Source of the DNA: Marisediminicola antarctica
Lineage (GTDB): Bacteria > Actinomycetota > Actinomycetes > Actinomycetales > Microbacteriaceae
Direction: 5' to 3'
NCBI RefSeq assembly: GCF_009930795.1
Contig: NZ_CP017146.1
Span: forward strand, 3,224,001-3,288,000
Length of the DNA: 64,000 nt
The position numbers and the translations under genes are program-made. The notes under the pieces are model-generated. The model was not told the DNA's origin. It made no database searches and saw only the letters and a list, made by a program, of their open reading frames with translations. This document shows positions 27,104 through 35,420 of the stretch, piece after piece (position 1 is the first letter of the stretch; the number at the start of each line of letters is the position of its first letter).

Positions 27104-27909
27104 CTCGCTGCCCTCACCAGTCCTTCGAAGAGTCGTCGGTCGGCGGCATCCTGCTCCGGATGCCACTGCACGGCGATGCCGAACGGCACCGCCCCAAGTT
27201 CCACGGCTTCGATCACGCCGTCATCGGAGACCGCCGTGACCGTGAGTCCGTCGGCGACCCGGTCGATCCCCTGGTGGTGGTAGCAGAGCACATTGAGGTT
27301 CGACGCGGTCTGGCCGAGCACCTCGGCGAGGCGGCTGTTCTCGGTCACCTCCACGTCGACCGGCCCGAACTGGGCGGGGGCCGGCTGGTACTTCGTGCTG
27401 CCGACGATCTCGGGCAGGTGCTGGTGCAGCGTGCCGCCGAGCGCGACGTTGAGCATCTGGGCGCCCCGGCAGATGCCGAGGAATGGCATCCGACGCGCGA
27501 TCGCCCTCGTGATGAGCGCCCGCTCCCACGCATCCCGGTCGTCCCTGGGCGGCGCGGTCGCCTCGTGCGGCTCCTGGCCGTAGAGGCCGGGGTCGATATC
27601 GGCTCCCCCGCTCAGCACGAGGCCATCGAGCGAGTCGAGCACCCGATCGACGATCTCGTCGCTCACCGGTTGCGGCGGCAGCAGCACGGCGATGCCGCCG
27701 GCCGCGATGACCGAATCGAGGTACACCTCGGGGAGCACGGCAGCGCGCACGTCCCAGACGCCCATGCGGGCAGGTTCCAGATAGGTCGTGATGCCGATGA
27801 CGGGCGCGGTGGAGCTGGGGTGATCGCGCCAGCGATCACGCGACCCCAGCGCCGACGGAGCCTGCGACGTCGGAGTCACCTCTCCCTTCTCACAGTCGTT
27901 CGAAGCCAC
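27100..27909 (-). CDS. Class-I glutamine amidotransferase-like gamma-glutamyl hydrolase (peptidase C26)
   Basis: The protein has 269 residues from GTG 27909. The catalytic Cys is in GICRGAQMLNVALGG (about residue 135), and the His-Glu pair in VQWHPEQ (about 255). It is related to PuuD, which removes glutamate from gamma-glutamyl-GABA. GTG 27909 (GGAGAG five bases upstream, 20-base overlap with the ligase gene) is preferred. GTG 27879, just after the ligase stop, is a real alternative. Both leave the domain complete, which begins at about PVIGITTY. Confidence 0.88.
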   Translation of the reverse strand: MASNDCEKGEVTPTSQAPSALGSRDRWRDHPSSTAPVIGITTYLEPARMGVWDVRAAVLPEVYLDSVIAAGGIAVLLPPQPVSDEIVDRVLDSLDGLVLSGGADIDPGLYGQEPHEATAPPRDDRDAWERALITRAIARRMPFLGICRGAQMLNVALGGTLHQHLPEIVGSTKYQPAPAQFGPVDVEVTENSRLAEVLGQTASNLNVLCYHHQGIDRVADGLTVTAVSDDGVIEAVELGAVPFGIAVQWHPEQDAADRRLFEGLVRAAR

Positions 27910-29257
27910 GGACTCTCTCCCAATCGGTGACAGCGGCATCGTACGCGGCGACCTCGATTGCCGCGTTGTTGAGGTAGTGCTCGACGACGTCGTCGCCGAA
28001 GGCCGCACGGGCGATCGCCGAGCCGCCGAAGAGTTCGGCCGCCTCGCGCAGGTTCGCCGGCACGCGGGGGGCCGCGCTGCCGTAGGCGTTGCCCTCGAGC
28101 AGCGGCTCGAGTTCGAGCTCATTCTCGATGCCGTGGAGGCCGCCTGCGATGAGGGCGGCCACCGCGAGGTACTGGTTGACGTCGCCGCCCGGCACGCGGT
28201 TCTCCACGCGCATGCTGTGCCCGCGCCCGACGACGCGAAGCGAGCAGGTGCGGTTGTCGAGGCCCCACGCGACGGCCGTGGGGGCGAAGGAGCCCTCGAC
28301 AAACCGTTTGTACGAGTTGATGTTGGGCGCGAAGAACAGCGTGAGTTCGCGCATGGCCGCCAGCTGGCCGGCGATGAAGTGCCGGAACATCTTCGACATC
28401 CCGTATTCGGCATCCTCATCGGCGAAGACCGCGCTGCCGTCGGTGCCGCGCAGGCTGATGTGGACGTGGCAGCTGTTGCCCTCCCGAGCGTCGTACTTGG
28501 CCATGAAGGTGATCGACTTGCCGTGCTGGTCGGCGATCTCCTTCGCCCCGTTCTTGTAGATCGAGTGGTTGTCGCAGGTGACCAGGGCCTCGTCGTAGCG
28601 GAACGCGATCTCCTGCTGGCCGAGGTTGCACTCCCCCTTGACGCCCTCGCAGTACAGGCCGGCGCCCTCCATCCCAACCCGGATGTCGCGCAGCAGCGGC
28701 TCCATGCGGGTCGAGGCCAGGATCGCGTAGTCGATGTTGTAGTCGCTCGAGGCGGTCAGAGAGACGTAGCCCTTCTTCCAGGCATCGCGGTAGCTGTCGT
28801 CGAAGACGATGAACTCGAGCTCGGTGCCGATCTGGGCGACGAGGCCGAGTTCGGCGAGCCGCGCGCTCTGCGCCTTGAGAATCTCGCGCGGTGACACCCG
28901 CACGGGCGCCTCATCGAGCCAGGTCAGGTCGGCCATCACGAGCGCGGTACCCGGCAGCCAGGGCACAAGCCGCATGGTTGCGAGGTCGGGGATCATGGCC
29001 ATGTCGCCGTAGCCCTTCTCCCATGACGAGATGCGATAGCCGTCGACGGTGTTCATCTCGACGTCGACGGCGAGCAGGTAGTTGCAGCACTCGGCGCCGT
29101 GCGATGAGATCTCGTCCTTGAAAAATCGCGCGGCGACGCGCTTGCCGACGAGCCGGCCCTGCATGTCGGTGAACGCGACGATGACGGTGTCGATCTCGCC
29201 CGCGTCGATGAGTGGGTTCAGCTCGTCTGTGGTGATCATTCCGGTTCGGCCTGCCAT
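27890..29257 (-). CDS. Glutamine-synthetase-like gamma-glutamyl-amine ligase (GlnA4/PuuA type)
   Basis: The protein has 455 residues of the GS fold: beta-grasp (about 1-110), then the catalytic domain. GTELEFIVFDD holds metal-binding Glu residues (about 140). NLGQQEIAFRYDEAL and the ATP/phosphate region AVAWGLDNRTCSLRV follow. No adenylylation Tyr motif of true GlnA is seen. Its neighbours (hydrolase, aldehyde dehydrogenase, amine permease) point to glutamylation of a small amine rather than ammonia assimilation. Streptomyces GlnA4 does this for ethanolamine (established). ATG 29257 has GAGGAG upstream. Confidence 0.88.
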   Translation of the reverse strand: MAGRTGMITTDELNPLIDAGEIDTVIVAFTDMQGRLVGKRVAARFFKDEISSHGAECCNYLLAVDVEMNTVDGYRISSWEKGYGDMAMIPDLATMRLVPWLPGTALVMADLTWLDEAPVRVSPREILKAQSARLAELGLVAQIGTELEFIVFDDSYRDAWKKGYVSLTASSDYNIDYAILASTRMEPLLRDIRVGMEGAGLYCEGVKGECNLGQQEIAFRYDEALVTCDNHSIYKNGAKEIADQHGKSITFMAKYDAREGNSCHVHISLRGTDGSAVFADEDAEYGMSKMFRHFIAGQLAAMRELTLFFAPNINSYKRFVEGSFAPTAVAWGLDNRTCSLRVVGRGHSMRVENRVPGGDVNQYLAVAALIAGGLHGIENELELEPLLEGNAYGSAAPRVPANLREAAELFGGSAIARAAFGDDVVEHYLNNAAIEVAAYDAAVTDWERVRGFERL

Positions 29258-29484
29258 GATCTTGTCTCCTCGTCGAGCCCCGCGAGGTTGCCCGAGCGGC
29301 AACGTCCGACCATTACACCACAGCACACGCGACGCCTTCAGGTAATTCGTCACGAGATATTAACGCCCAAAGGTAGACAGCGGGTACCAATAGACCACTA
29401 CGCTCCAATCACACCTGATCCACTCGCGGGCGAGACCACCCGCGATCTCTACCGGTTCCGCACCGCCTCCGGGAGAAAAGACTC
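29258..29484. promoter_or_regulatory. Divergent promoter region, ligase operon / permease
   Basis: These 227 bp separate the ligase operon (minus strand) from the permease (plus strand). The region includes an A+T-richer patch near 29340-29400 and a GGTACC-centred dyad near 29385 that could bind the FadR-type regulator encoded in the operon. No gene is seen in it. Regulation by that protein is inferred. Confidence 0.4.
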
Positions 29485-31017
29485 ATGACCGATTCAGGCA
29501 AGCGATCCACTTCCGGCGTCACGTACACGCCAGCCGCCGACGGATACTTCGAAAAACGCTCGCTGAAGAGATCCGCCGGAGTCTGGGGGCTGTGGGGCCT
29601 CGCGGTCGCTGCGGTTATCTCGGGCGACTTCTCCGGCTGGAACTTCGGCATCGACTTCGCCGGTTTCGGCGGCATGGTGATCGCCTTCGCGATCCTCGTG
29701 GTCATGTATTACGGCCTCATCTTCAGCATCGGTGAGATGGCGGCGGCGATGCCGCACACCGGCGGCGCCTACTCCTTCGCCCGATCGGCGATGGGGCCGT
29801 GGGGCGGCCTGGTCACCGGACTCGCAGAAACGATCGAATACGTCGCGACGACCGCCGTCATCGTCTACTTCTCGGCCCAATACGCCGACTTCATCACGGG
29901 CGAGCTGCTCGGCTTCTCGTTCGAGGGCAATATGTGGATCTGGTGGCTGATCCTCTATGCGGTCTTCATTGCCCTCAACGCTGCGGGGGCTGCGATCTCG
30001 TTCAGGTTCGCGATCATCGTCTCGATCATCTCCATCGGCATCCTGCTCGTCTTCTCCGCTATGGCGGCGTTCTCGGGCCTCTGGAGCGTCGACAACCTCT
30101 TCAACATCCCGCCGGACGAGGGCCAGAGCGCCTTCCTGCCGCATGGCGTGGTGCCGATCCTCTTCGCCCTCCCCTTCGCGATGTGGTTCTTCCTCGGTAT
30201 CGAGGCGCTCCCACTTGCTGCCGAGGAGTCCCACAATCCGTCCAGGGACATCCCGAGGGCGGGCCTCTGGGCGCGCGCCACGCTCATCGCGACCGGGCTG
30301 CTCGTCCTTGTCCTGAACACCGGGATCCTCGGGGCCGAGGCGACGGGCGTCTCGCTCGAGCCGCTGCTCGACGGGTTCCGCGCGATCGTCGGCGACGAAC
30401 TGGCCGCGGCCCTCGCGCTGTTCGCCCTTGTCGGGCTGCTGGCCTCGCTCCAGGGCATCATGTTCGCCTACGGCCGCAACATGTACTCGCTGTCCCGCGC
30501 TGGCTACTATCCGAAGTTCTTCTCGCTCACCGGCAAGCGGCAGACTCCGTGGGTCGCGCTCCTCGTCGGAGCGGTGATCGGGTTCGTTGCGCTTCTCGTG
30601 CTGGAACTGCTCGCGTCGGTCAGCGCGGTCGCCGGCGCGGTCATCCTGAACATCGCCGTCTGGGGCGCCGTGCTCGCGTACTTCCTGCAGATGGTCTCGT
30701 TCGTGATCCTGCGGCGGAAGCTCCCGGATGTCGCCCGTCCCTACGTCAGCCCGTGGGGCGTACCCGGTGCGGTGACCGCCGCGGCGATCTCCGCGCTGAT
30801 CTTCCTGGGCTTCCTGCTCAACGAGGCGTTCCAGCCGGCCATCATCGGGATCATCATCGTGTACGTGGTCATCCTTGCGGGCTTCGCGCTCTACGGACGC
30901 CACCAGCTCGTGCTCTCGCCCGAGGAGGAGTACGCGCTGAGCGGCGGCGTGCACCGGGATCCGCAGGCCGAGGGCTACGACGCCATGGAGAAGGACGTCT
31001 TCGGCGAGAAGAGGTAG
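29485..31017 (+). CDS. APC-superfamily amine permease, ethanolamine-permease type
   Basis: The protein has 510 residues and about 12 membrane helices. The opening segment YFEKRSLKRSAGVWGLWGLAVAAVISGDFSGWNFG matches the ethanolamine permease subgroup of APC transporters. GIEALPLAAEESHNPSRDIPRA is the conserved mid-protein APC loop. It probably brings ethanolamine or a related amine to the divergent ligase operon. ATG 29485 has GGGAG upstream. It ends 17 bp before a strong hairpin. Confidence 0.87.
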   Translation: MTDSGKRSTSGVTYTPAADGYFEKRSLKRSAGVWGLWGLAVAAVISGDFSGWNFGIDFAGFGGMVIAFAILVVMYYGLIFSIGEMAAAMPHTGGAYSFARSAMGPWGGLVTGLAETIEYVATTAVIVYFSAQYADFITGELLGFSFEGNMWIWWLILYAVFIALNAAGAAISFRFAIIVSIISIGILLVFSAMAAFSGLWSVDNLFNIPPDEGQSAFLPHGVVPILFALPFAMWFFLGIEALPLAAEESHNPSRDIPRAGLWARATLIATGLLVLVLNTGILGAEATGVSLEPLLDGFRAIVGDELAAALALFALVGLLASLQGIMFAYGRNMYSLSRAGYYPKFFSLTGKRQTPWVALLVGAVIGFVALLVLELLASVSAVAGAVILNIAVWGAVLAYFLQMVSFVILRRKLPDVARPYVSPWGVPGAVTAAAISALIFLGFLLNEAFQPAIIGIIIVYVVILAGFALYGRHQLVLSPEEEYALSGGVHRDPQAEGYDAMEKDVFGEKR

Positions 31018-31034
31018 CCGCACCGTCTGCTGCG

Positions 31035-31064
31035 ATGGGCCGGTCACATCCGTGACCGGCCCAT
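31035..31064 (+). terminator. Hairpin terminator after the permease gene
   Basis: A perfect 13-bp stem (31035-31047 with 31052-31064) and a four-base loop lie 17 bp after the permease stop. There is no T-tract. Confidence 0.7.
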
Positions 31065-31090
31065 CCACGCTGATTATTGGCGTACTCGCG

Positions 31091-31123
31091 AAAAAGCCCC
31101 TCCGATCGTGGGATCGAGGGGCT
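31091..31123 (-). terminator. Original tRNA-Lys terminator, now detached
   Basis: On the minus strand AGCCCCTC...GAGGGGCT forms an 8-bp stem with an inner GATC pair, followed by a T run (plus-strand a at 31091-31095). It begins three bases beyond the truncated tRNA-Lys 3' fragment at 31126. It is therefore the ancestral terminator of tRNA-Lys, separated from the gene by the integrated element. Confidence 0.75.
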
Positions 31124-31125
31124 TC

Positions 31126-31176
31126 GCTGTGCACCCCCTGGGACTTGAACCCAGAACCCACTGATTAAGAGTCAGT
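31126..31176. repeat. Attachment site copy, distal end of element
   Basis: These 51 bp are identical to 40068-40118. They equal the tRNA-Lys 3' part from the anticodon stem to the discriminator base, plus four bases. The sequence beyond 31176 is unlike a tRNA, so this copy is a fragment and not a working gene. Confidence 0.93.
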
Positions 31177-31353
31177 AGGTTAGCGAAATTATGTTCCTAC
31201 GTCTGGCAACGTCAGGCGACATCGTGCAACACAAAGTCCCGATCAAAGTCATTTTTGTGCGGCAAGCGAGGCGCGCGATGTGTATGGTTACGTGAGGGCA
31301 AGGCGAGTCTGCGGATTGCCCATGAATGTCGGGCAATCGAGGAAGGCTGCGCA

Positions 31354-32556
31354 ATGTCTCATGCACCAAATGGCGAGAGCAGCGCAACGCGCGCCTACCG
31401 CAACAACCGCGAGGACTGGGGCAGCATCCGGACCAGGTCAAGCGGGCGACTCCAGGCGTCGTATGTGGGCCCCGACGGCGAGCGATACAGCGGACCGACC
31501 ACTTTCGATTCACGCACTGACGCGCGCGCGTGGCTTGCATCGCAGCGTGTGACGATCCAGCGGGGAGATTGGAGGTCGCCGCGTGTGGTCACCGCTGAGG
31601 TGTTCGGCGTATACGCCGCCGCGTGGCTGGCCCAACGGGTGTCAGGAAAGGGTGAGCCGCTTCGTCCCAAGACGCGTGCGGAGTATCAGCGCCAGCTACG
31701 CACTGGCTTGGCAGAGTTTCAGACCGACCGCATCACGATGATTACCCCCGCGCGGGTACGACGCTGGCATGCCGAACGAATGGAATCTGGACGCACTCTT
31801 GCCGGGGCAGAGGCACGACTCCTCCGCGCGATCCTGAACACGGCAGTAGTCGATGGGATCATTGCGAAGAACCCAGTTGACAGCAATCTGACTCGTACGC
31901 GCGCCGGTATTCCCCATCGCCCGCCGACACTCGTCGAGTTGGGCGTCATCCTCGACACGATCGAGCCGCAGATGAAGTTGGCTGTTCTCCTCGCTGCTTA
32001 CGGCGGACTTCGCTTTGGCGAGTGGCGCGCGCTTCGCCGCCGCGACGTGTCCGTGCTCAACGGCAGGGCGTCCGTCAGCGTCGAACGCTCGGCCCAGTAC
32101 CTGACCGGCACTGGTTGGCACGTAGGCCCCCCTAAGTCCGCTGACGGCATTCGGACTGTGACCCTGCCGAAAGGGCTAACCGCCGATGTAGAGTCCCACC
32201 TGGCCGACCGTGTCGGAGCATTCCCTGACGCCTTGCTGTTCAGCCCCGTTGGAGGCCAAGGGTTTCTCCACGACCGGCAATTCAACAAGTCATGGAATCG
32301 CGCCCGAGATGCCGCAGGAATCCGCGGCCAAGTCCGCGAGCATGATCTGCGCCATTTTTACGGGAGCGCCCTTGCGGCGCTCGGCCATGGACTGCCGCAG
32401 ATTCAGCGGGCGCTTGGTCATGGAACCGCGGCGGCGACGCTCATGTATCTGCATGCCGCCGAAGAACACGATTTCGAGTTGGCTGACAGATTGCCAATGC
32501 CTTCACCCAACCCGCGCCCGCTCCTTACGGCGCTCAGCGCTAGGAGGGGCGTCTGA
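31354..32556 (+). CDS. Tyrosine recombinase (site-specific integrase)
   Basis: The protein has 400 residues. An arm-binding and core-binding N-terminal half is followed by a catalytic domain. The first catalytic Arg is in GLRFGEWRAL (about 228), then HDLRHFYGS (about 330), and LGHGTAAATLMYLH with the nucleophilic Tyr (about 360). It should recombine the tRNA-Lys attachment sites. The start is ATG 31354 with GAGGAAGG upstream, although the frame is open earlier. It lies 177 bp from the distal attachment copy. Its stop overlaps the next start by one base. Confidence 0.95.
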   Translation: MSHAPNGESSATRAYRNNREDWGSIRTRSSGRLQASYVGPDGERYSGPTTFDSRTDARAWLASQRVTIQRGDWRSPRVVTAEVFGVYAAAWLAQRVSGKGEPLRPKTRAEYQRQLRTGLAEFQTDRITMITPARVRRWHAERMESGRTLAGAEARLLRAILNTAVVDGIIAKNPVDSNLTRTRAGIPHRPPTLVELGVILDTIEPQMKLAVLLAAYGGLRFGEWRALRRRDVSVLNGRASVSVERSAQYLTGTGWHVGPPKSADGIRTVTLPKGLTADVESHLADRVGAFPDALLFSPVGGQGFLHDRQFNKSWNRARDAAGIRGQVREHDLRHFYGSALAALGHGLPQIQRALGHGTAAATLMYLHAAEEHDFELADRLPMPSPNPRPLLTALSARRGV

Positions 32557-33056
32557 TGACCGGAGACTGGTTTGGGGACTTGAAGAACGAGCAGGACGCC
32601 CAACAGCGAGTACTGGATGCGGAGGTCAACCTAATCAAGTCGGAGGGCACGCCGCCAGACTTTCGGTACAAGTGCACTCACCGGGACTCCGGGTCGTGCG
32701 TCCTCGCCGAGGTCTACGTGCTGGGCGACTCTCACGTGGCGTACCTCCGCCGTTACACCTTGCCCAAGTCTGTGAACGAGTCGCGCTCCTCAGCTTCGGG
32801 ACGTTCGGCAAACACCGAAGACGGACAGAATCACTGGCGCGCACGGGTCGTCGATCTTGATTCGCTGGCGGGACCTCGGGATCAGCTCAGCGAGCTGACA
32901 CCCGGTCTTGGTGCCGTTCGGCTTACCGTGCAGTGTCGTCATGTGTCGGCGGACCTCGACCCGGGAGCGATGATCTTGGACGCGGTGGGGCCGGAGGACC
33001 ATCGGCGGGTTGGTGCGGGCCCTGTTGCCTCATGTCAATACCTCCGGGAAGGTTGA
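32556..33056 (+). CDS. Unknown element gene, 3' end altered by IS insertion
   Basis: The open frame gives 166 residues starting at the ATG that shares a base with the integrase stop (TGATG). There is no recognised domain. A charged N-terminus (DWFGDLKNEQDAQQRVLDAEVNLIKSEG) is followed by a mixed middle with two Cys. The last 11 residues come from the insertion sequence that begins at 33021. If the proposed 6-bp target duplication is collapsed, the ancestral frame would read GCG GGC TAG and end at residue 155, so the protein is nearly intact. Confidence 0.6.
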   Translation: MTGDWFGDLKNEQDAQQRVLDAEVNLIKSEGTPPDFRYKCTHRDSGSCVLAEVYVLGDSHVAYLRRYTLPKSVNESRSSASGRSANTEDGQNHWRARVVDLDSLAGPRDQLSELTPGLGAVRLTVQCRHVSADLDPGAMILDAVGPEDHRRVGAGPVASCQYLREG

Positions 33057-34399
33057 TTCATTGCCTCAGTTGAAAACCTCCGTGGATCTCAGCCGCTGAA
33101 TGTCTGATTAACGGGCGGTTTCACGGCCGCGGGTTTCTTCGCCAGCGCGAGGGTTTCGAGCTGTCCGGTGAGCGCGAGGATCTTCCGGGACTGGGCTGCG
33201 GGGTGGACTCGTTTGAACTCGGCGTTCATTCTGATGATCGGCATCTTCCGCATGTCTTCGCGGGCGATGGCGCGCTGGTGCGGGGTGGTCGCGGTGTCGT
33301 ACCGTTTGGTCACTTTCGCGCCGGTGCGTTGCTTGAACACGAGCTTCTGTTGCGGCAGGAGGTAGTTCGTGAACACCCGGTCGAGTTCCCAGATCTCGTT
33401 CAGCAGGGCCAGCTCTGCCGGGGTGTCGTAGCGGTGGTAGCCGACGAGTTCGCGCACGTGGGTCCAGTTCTTCTGCTCGACGTGGGCGCCGTCGTTGCTG
33501 TGACTCGCCCGCGACCTGGTGAAGGTGATCTTGTTCGCCACGCAGTAGTCGAACAGGTGGTGGTTGATGAACTCGGACCCGTTGTCCGAATCGATGCCGA
33601 TGATCGGGAAGGGGAACACCCGGCGCACGTGCATGAGCGCCTCAAACACCCATTTCTCGGCCTTGTTCTTGACCGACCGGTTCACCGTCCACCCGGTCGC
33701 GATGTCAGTGACCGTCAGGGTGAAACAGAACTCGCCCGACGCGTTCCCGCCCTCGTGGCCGACCAGATCGATCTCCACGAACCCCGGGACCGCGTCGTCC
33801 CAGTCGGCCCAGGTTCGGATCGGGATCTGCGACTTCAGCAGCGTCCCGGGCTTGGTATGTGACCGACCGCGAGAGAGCAGCTTCGCCCGCTCCGGCGCGA
33901 GCCGCCGATCGATCGTCGCCGCGCTCATCCGCACCAGCAGGGCCGCCTCGGCATCGGTGAGGTCGAGCTCGTTATCGCGGCGCAGCAACGGCACCAGCAC
34001 CGGCAGCATCGGCGCGAGGCGCTTCCCAGCCGGCGCCCGCAGCACCGCCCAGCACCTCACCAGAGCCCCCGTCACCGCCGGACCGTAGGTCGGCGCCCGC
34101 CCCGCCCTGGGCTTGACTGCCTTGAGCGTCAACGCCGACCGCAACGCGGCCCGGGCGTAGTCGCGATGCCACCCGGTCAGCTCCACCAGCTCGGTCAGTA
34201 TCCGGGACTTGCCGGCCCGGTCGGCGCTCCGGTACGCGAGCGCTTTCTTCTTCGTCACAGCCTGCCGCTGCGTCATCGTCAGCTCCATAGAAACGGGCGT
34301 AACCCACATCCATCACTCAACCCTTCAACCACGCCGAAGCGGAGGTTTTCGCATGAGGCAACGAATGGTGCTACGCGGAGGTTTCTTATGAGTCAACGC
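33021..34399 (-). mobile_element. Insertion sequence with DDE transposase
   Basis: About 1.38 kb. Each end holds two tandem copies of TTGCCTCA-N3-GAAAACCTCCG or a variant: 33025-33046 and 33061-33082 at the left, 34340-34361 and 34376-34396 at the right, in inverted orientation. The flanks carry gcgggc on both sides (33015-33020 and 34400-34405), a possible 6-bp target duplication. The exact outer boundary is uncertain by a few bases. The IS family is not assigned. Confidence 0.8.
33089..34276 (-). CDS. rve-type DDE transposase
   Basis: The protein has 395 residues. An N-terminal HTH-like region (about 5-60, SRILTELVELTGWHRDYARAAL) is followed by an integrase-core domain. The likely DDE triad is the D of FVEIDLVGH (about 167), the D of IIGIDSDNGSEFIN (about 235) and the E of GAHVEQKNWTH (about 270). 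It looks complete. The start ATG 34276 has GGAG six bases upstream; an in-frame ATG at 34309 has a poorer site. IS481- and ISNCY-like groups carry similar proteins. Confidence 0.88.
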   Translation of the reverse strand: MTQRQAVTKKKALAYRSADRAGKSRILTELVELTGWHRDYARAALRSALTLKAVKPRAGRAPTYGPAVTGALVRCWAVLRAPAGKRLAPMLPVLVPLLRRDNELDLTDAEAALLVRMSAATIDRRLAPERAKLLSRGRSHTKPGTLLKSQIPIRTWADWDDAVPGFVEIDLVGHEGGNASGEFCFTLTVTDIATGWTVNRSVKNKAEKWVFEALMHVRRVFPFPIIGIDSDNGSEFINHHLFDYCVANKITFTRSRASHSNDGAHVEQKNWTHVRELVGYHRYDTPAELALLNEIWELDRVFTNYLLPQQKLVFKQRTGAKVTKRYDTATTPHQRAIAREDMRKMPIIRMNAEFKRVHPAAQSRKILALTGQLETLALAKKPAAVKPPVNQTFSG

Positions 34400-34508
34400 G
34401 CGGGCTAGTACGGGCGGGTACTGGGGCTGCTAGAGTTTGTAGCAGATCCTGTCCTAGTTGGGCGGAATCAGCGGGGTGGTGCGCCGCAGGCCTTGAAAGG
34501 GTCTGCAA

Positions 34509-34724
34509 ATGCGCGCTCGCACCAATCCCCCTTCCCCTCCTGAACAGCCTGAGCCCCGCTGGGTTAGCATCCAGACCGCCGCCGAAACATTCGCGATCCA
34601 CGACTGGACTGTGCGCCAGATGATCGCCCGCGGCGAGGCGGCTGCGGTACGCGTTGGCCCGCGGCTTATCCGCGTCGATCTCAACACCATTGCCCGTGCC
34701 CTGCGCGTCGTGGCCGGCGAGTAA
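34509..34724 (+). CDS. Excisionase-like HTH protein
   Basis: The protein has 71 residues. An MerR/HTH_17-type DNA-binding fold covers about 18-65: VSIQTAAETFAIHDWTVRQMIARGEAAAVRVGPRLIRVDL. That is the usual layout of excisionases and element regulators. GAAAGGG lies before the ATG. It is the first gene after the insertion sequence on the plus strand, probably followed in one transcript by 34729, 35103 and 35566. The 100 bp upstream would hold its promoter. Confidence 0.8.
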   Translation: MRARTNPPSPPEQPEPRWVSIQTAAETFAIHDWTVRQMIARGEAAAVRVGPRLIRVDLNTIARALRVVAGE

Positions 34725-34728
34725 TCAC

Positions 34729-35106
34729 GTGGCCGAAATGAAGCACCCCCGGCCTGCTGGCCGGGGGAACTCCTCGCACCCCAATAATACTGGCGACTCG
34801 TACGAGGGCTCCTACGGCGGGAGGGTACGTGCCCGCGACCCCGAGACGTCGTGGCTCGTAGCCCCTATCACCCCGCGGGCGCTTAGCGACCTTCAGGGCG
34901 CGATTGCAGAGCTCCTCTCCGCGACTCCGATGCACGATGCTGCGCTCGTGCGCGCCTATCGCGATCGCGGATTCCCTCCCCGATCCCCGCAGCGGATTGG
35001 CACTGCCCGCGCCGAGTTGGTCACGCGCGGGCTGGTCGCCGACACGGGCACCACGGCGCTGTCGGACTACGGCAATGCGTCGATCGTATGGCGGGCAGTT
35101 CCATGA
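34729..35106 (+). CDS. Small unknown element protein
   Basis: The protein has 125 residues from GTG 34729 (ATG 34738 is the alternative). The first 35 residues are low-complexity. The remainder (DPETSWLVAP, then LSDLQGAIAELL...RIGTARAELVTRGLV) looks like a small winged-helix, as in phage and island proteins. A 9-bp hairpin sits over codons 6-13. The end overlaps the next start by four bases (ATGA), supporting translation. Function unknown. Confidence 0.6.
   Translation: MAEMKHPRPAGRGNSSHPNNTGDSYEGSYGGRVRARDPETSWLVAPITPRALSDLQGAIAELLSATPMHDAALVRAYRDRGFPPRSPQRIGTARAELVTRGLVADTGTTALSDYGNASIVWRAVP
34746..34767. promoter_or_regulatory. Strong hairpin at the start of the 34729 gene
   Basis: cccccggcc and ggccggggg form a perfect 9-bp stem with a tgct loop. 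It lies 21 bp after the excisionase-like stop and inside the next gene's first codons. It could be a terminator or attenuator for the excisionase gene, or a translation-control structure. Confidence 0.5.
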
Positions 35107-35420
35107 GCATGGACGCCTACCGCTGGGCAAAGTCGTGGCGCGGCGAGCTGTCCGCGCCCGAGCTTGCGGTTCTGCTCACGATTGCGGATCGGTTCAACGA
35201 TTCGGAGGGGCGCGCGTGGCCGTCCTACCGGACCATCGCCGACGACACACGCCTGTCTCGGCGCACCGTCATCCGGTCCATGGCGGCGCTCAGCAGCGTG
35301 GGCCTCGTCGAGGTGAGCCACAGGCGCGACAAGGCAGGTGACGCGACCTCGAACAACTACCGCCTGCCGCTCTATCGCGACGACTCTGCCCCTGTGGATA
35401 ACCCTAAGCACCCGCCATAG
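35103..35420 (+). CDS. HTH protein of replication-initiator type (HTH_36-like)
   Basis: The protein has 105 residues. A helix-turn-helix spans about 18-80: LSAPELAVLLTIADRFND...AWPSYRTIADDTRLSRRTVIRSMAALSSVGLVEV. This pattern is found at the N-terminus of plasmid and phage replication proteins and as small stand-alone proteins. ATG 35103 overlaps the previous stop (ATGA). Iteron-like repeats begin at the base after its stop codon, suggesting that it binds them. Confidence 0.75.
   Translation: MSMDAYRWAKSWRGELSAPELAVLLTIADRFNDSEGRAWPSYRTIADDTRLSRRTVIRSMAALSSVGLVEVSHRRDKAGDATSNNYRLPLYRDDSAPVDNPKHPP

Noticed and set aside
29494-31161. A long minus-strand open frame opposite the amine permease
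   Set aside because: The permease on the plus strand has clear helices and a ribosome site. The opposite frame is a charged, low-complexity shadow and runs into the attachment site.
31126-31198. A second tRNA-Lys gene
   Set aside because: Only the part from the anticodon stem to the 3' end is present. The 5' acceptor and D arm do not exist there.
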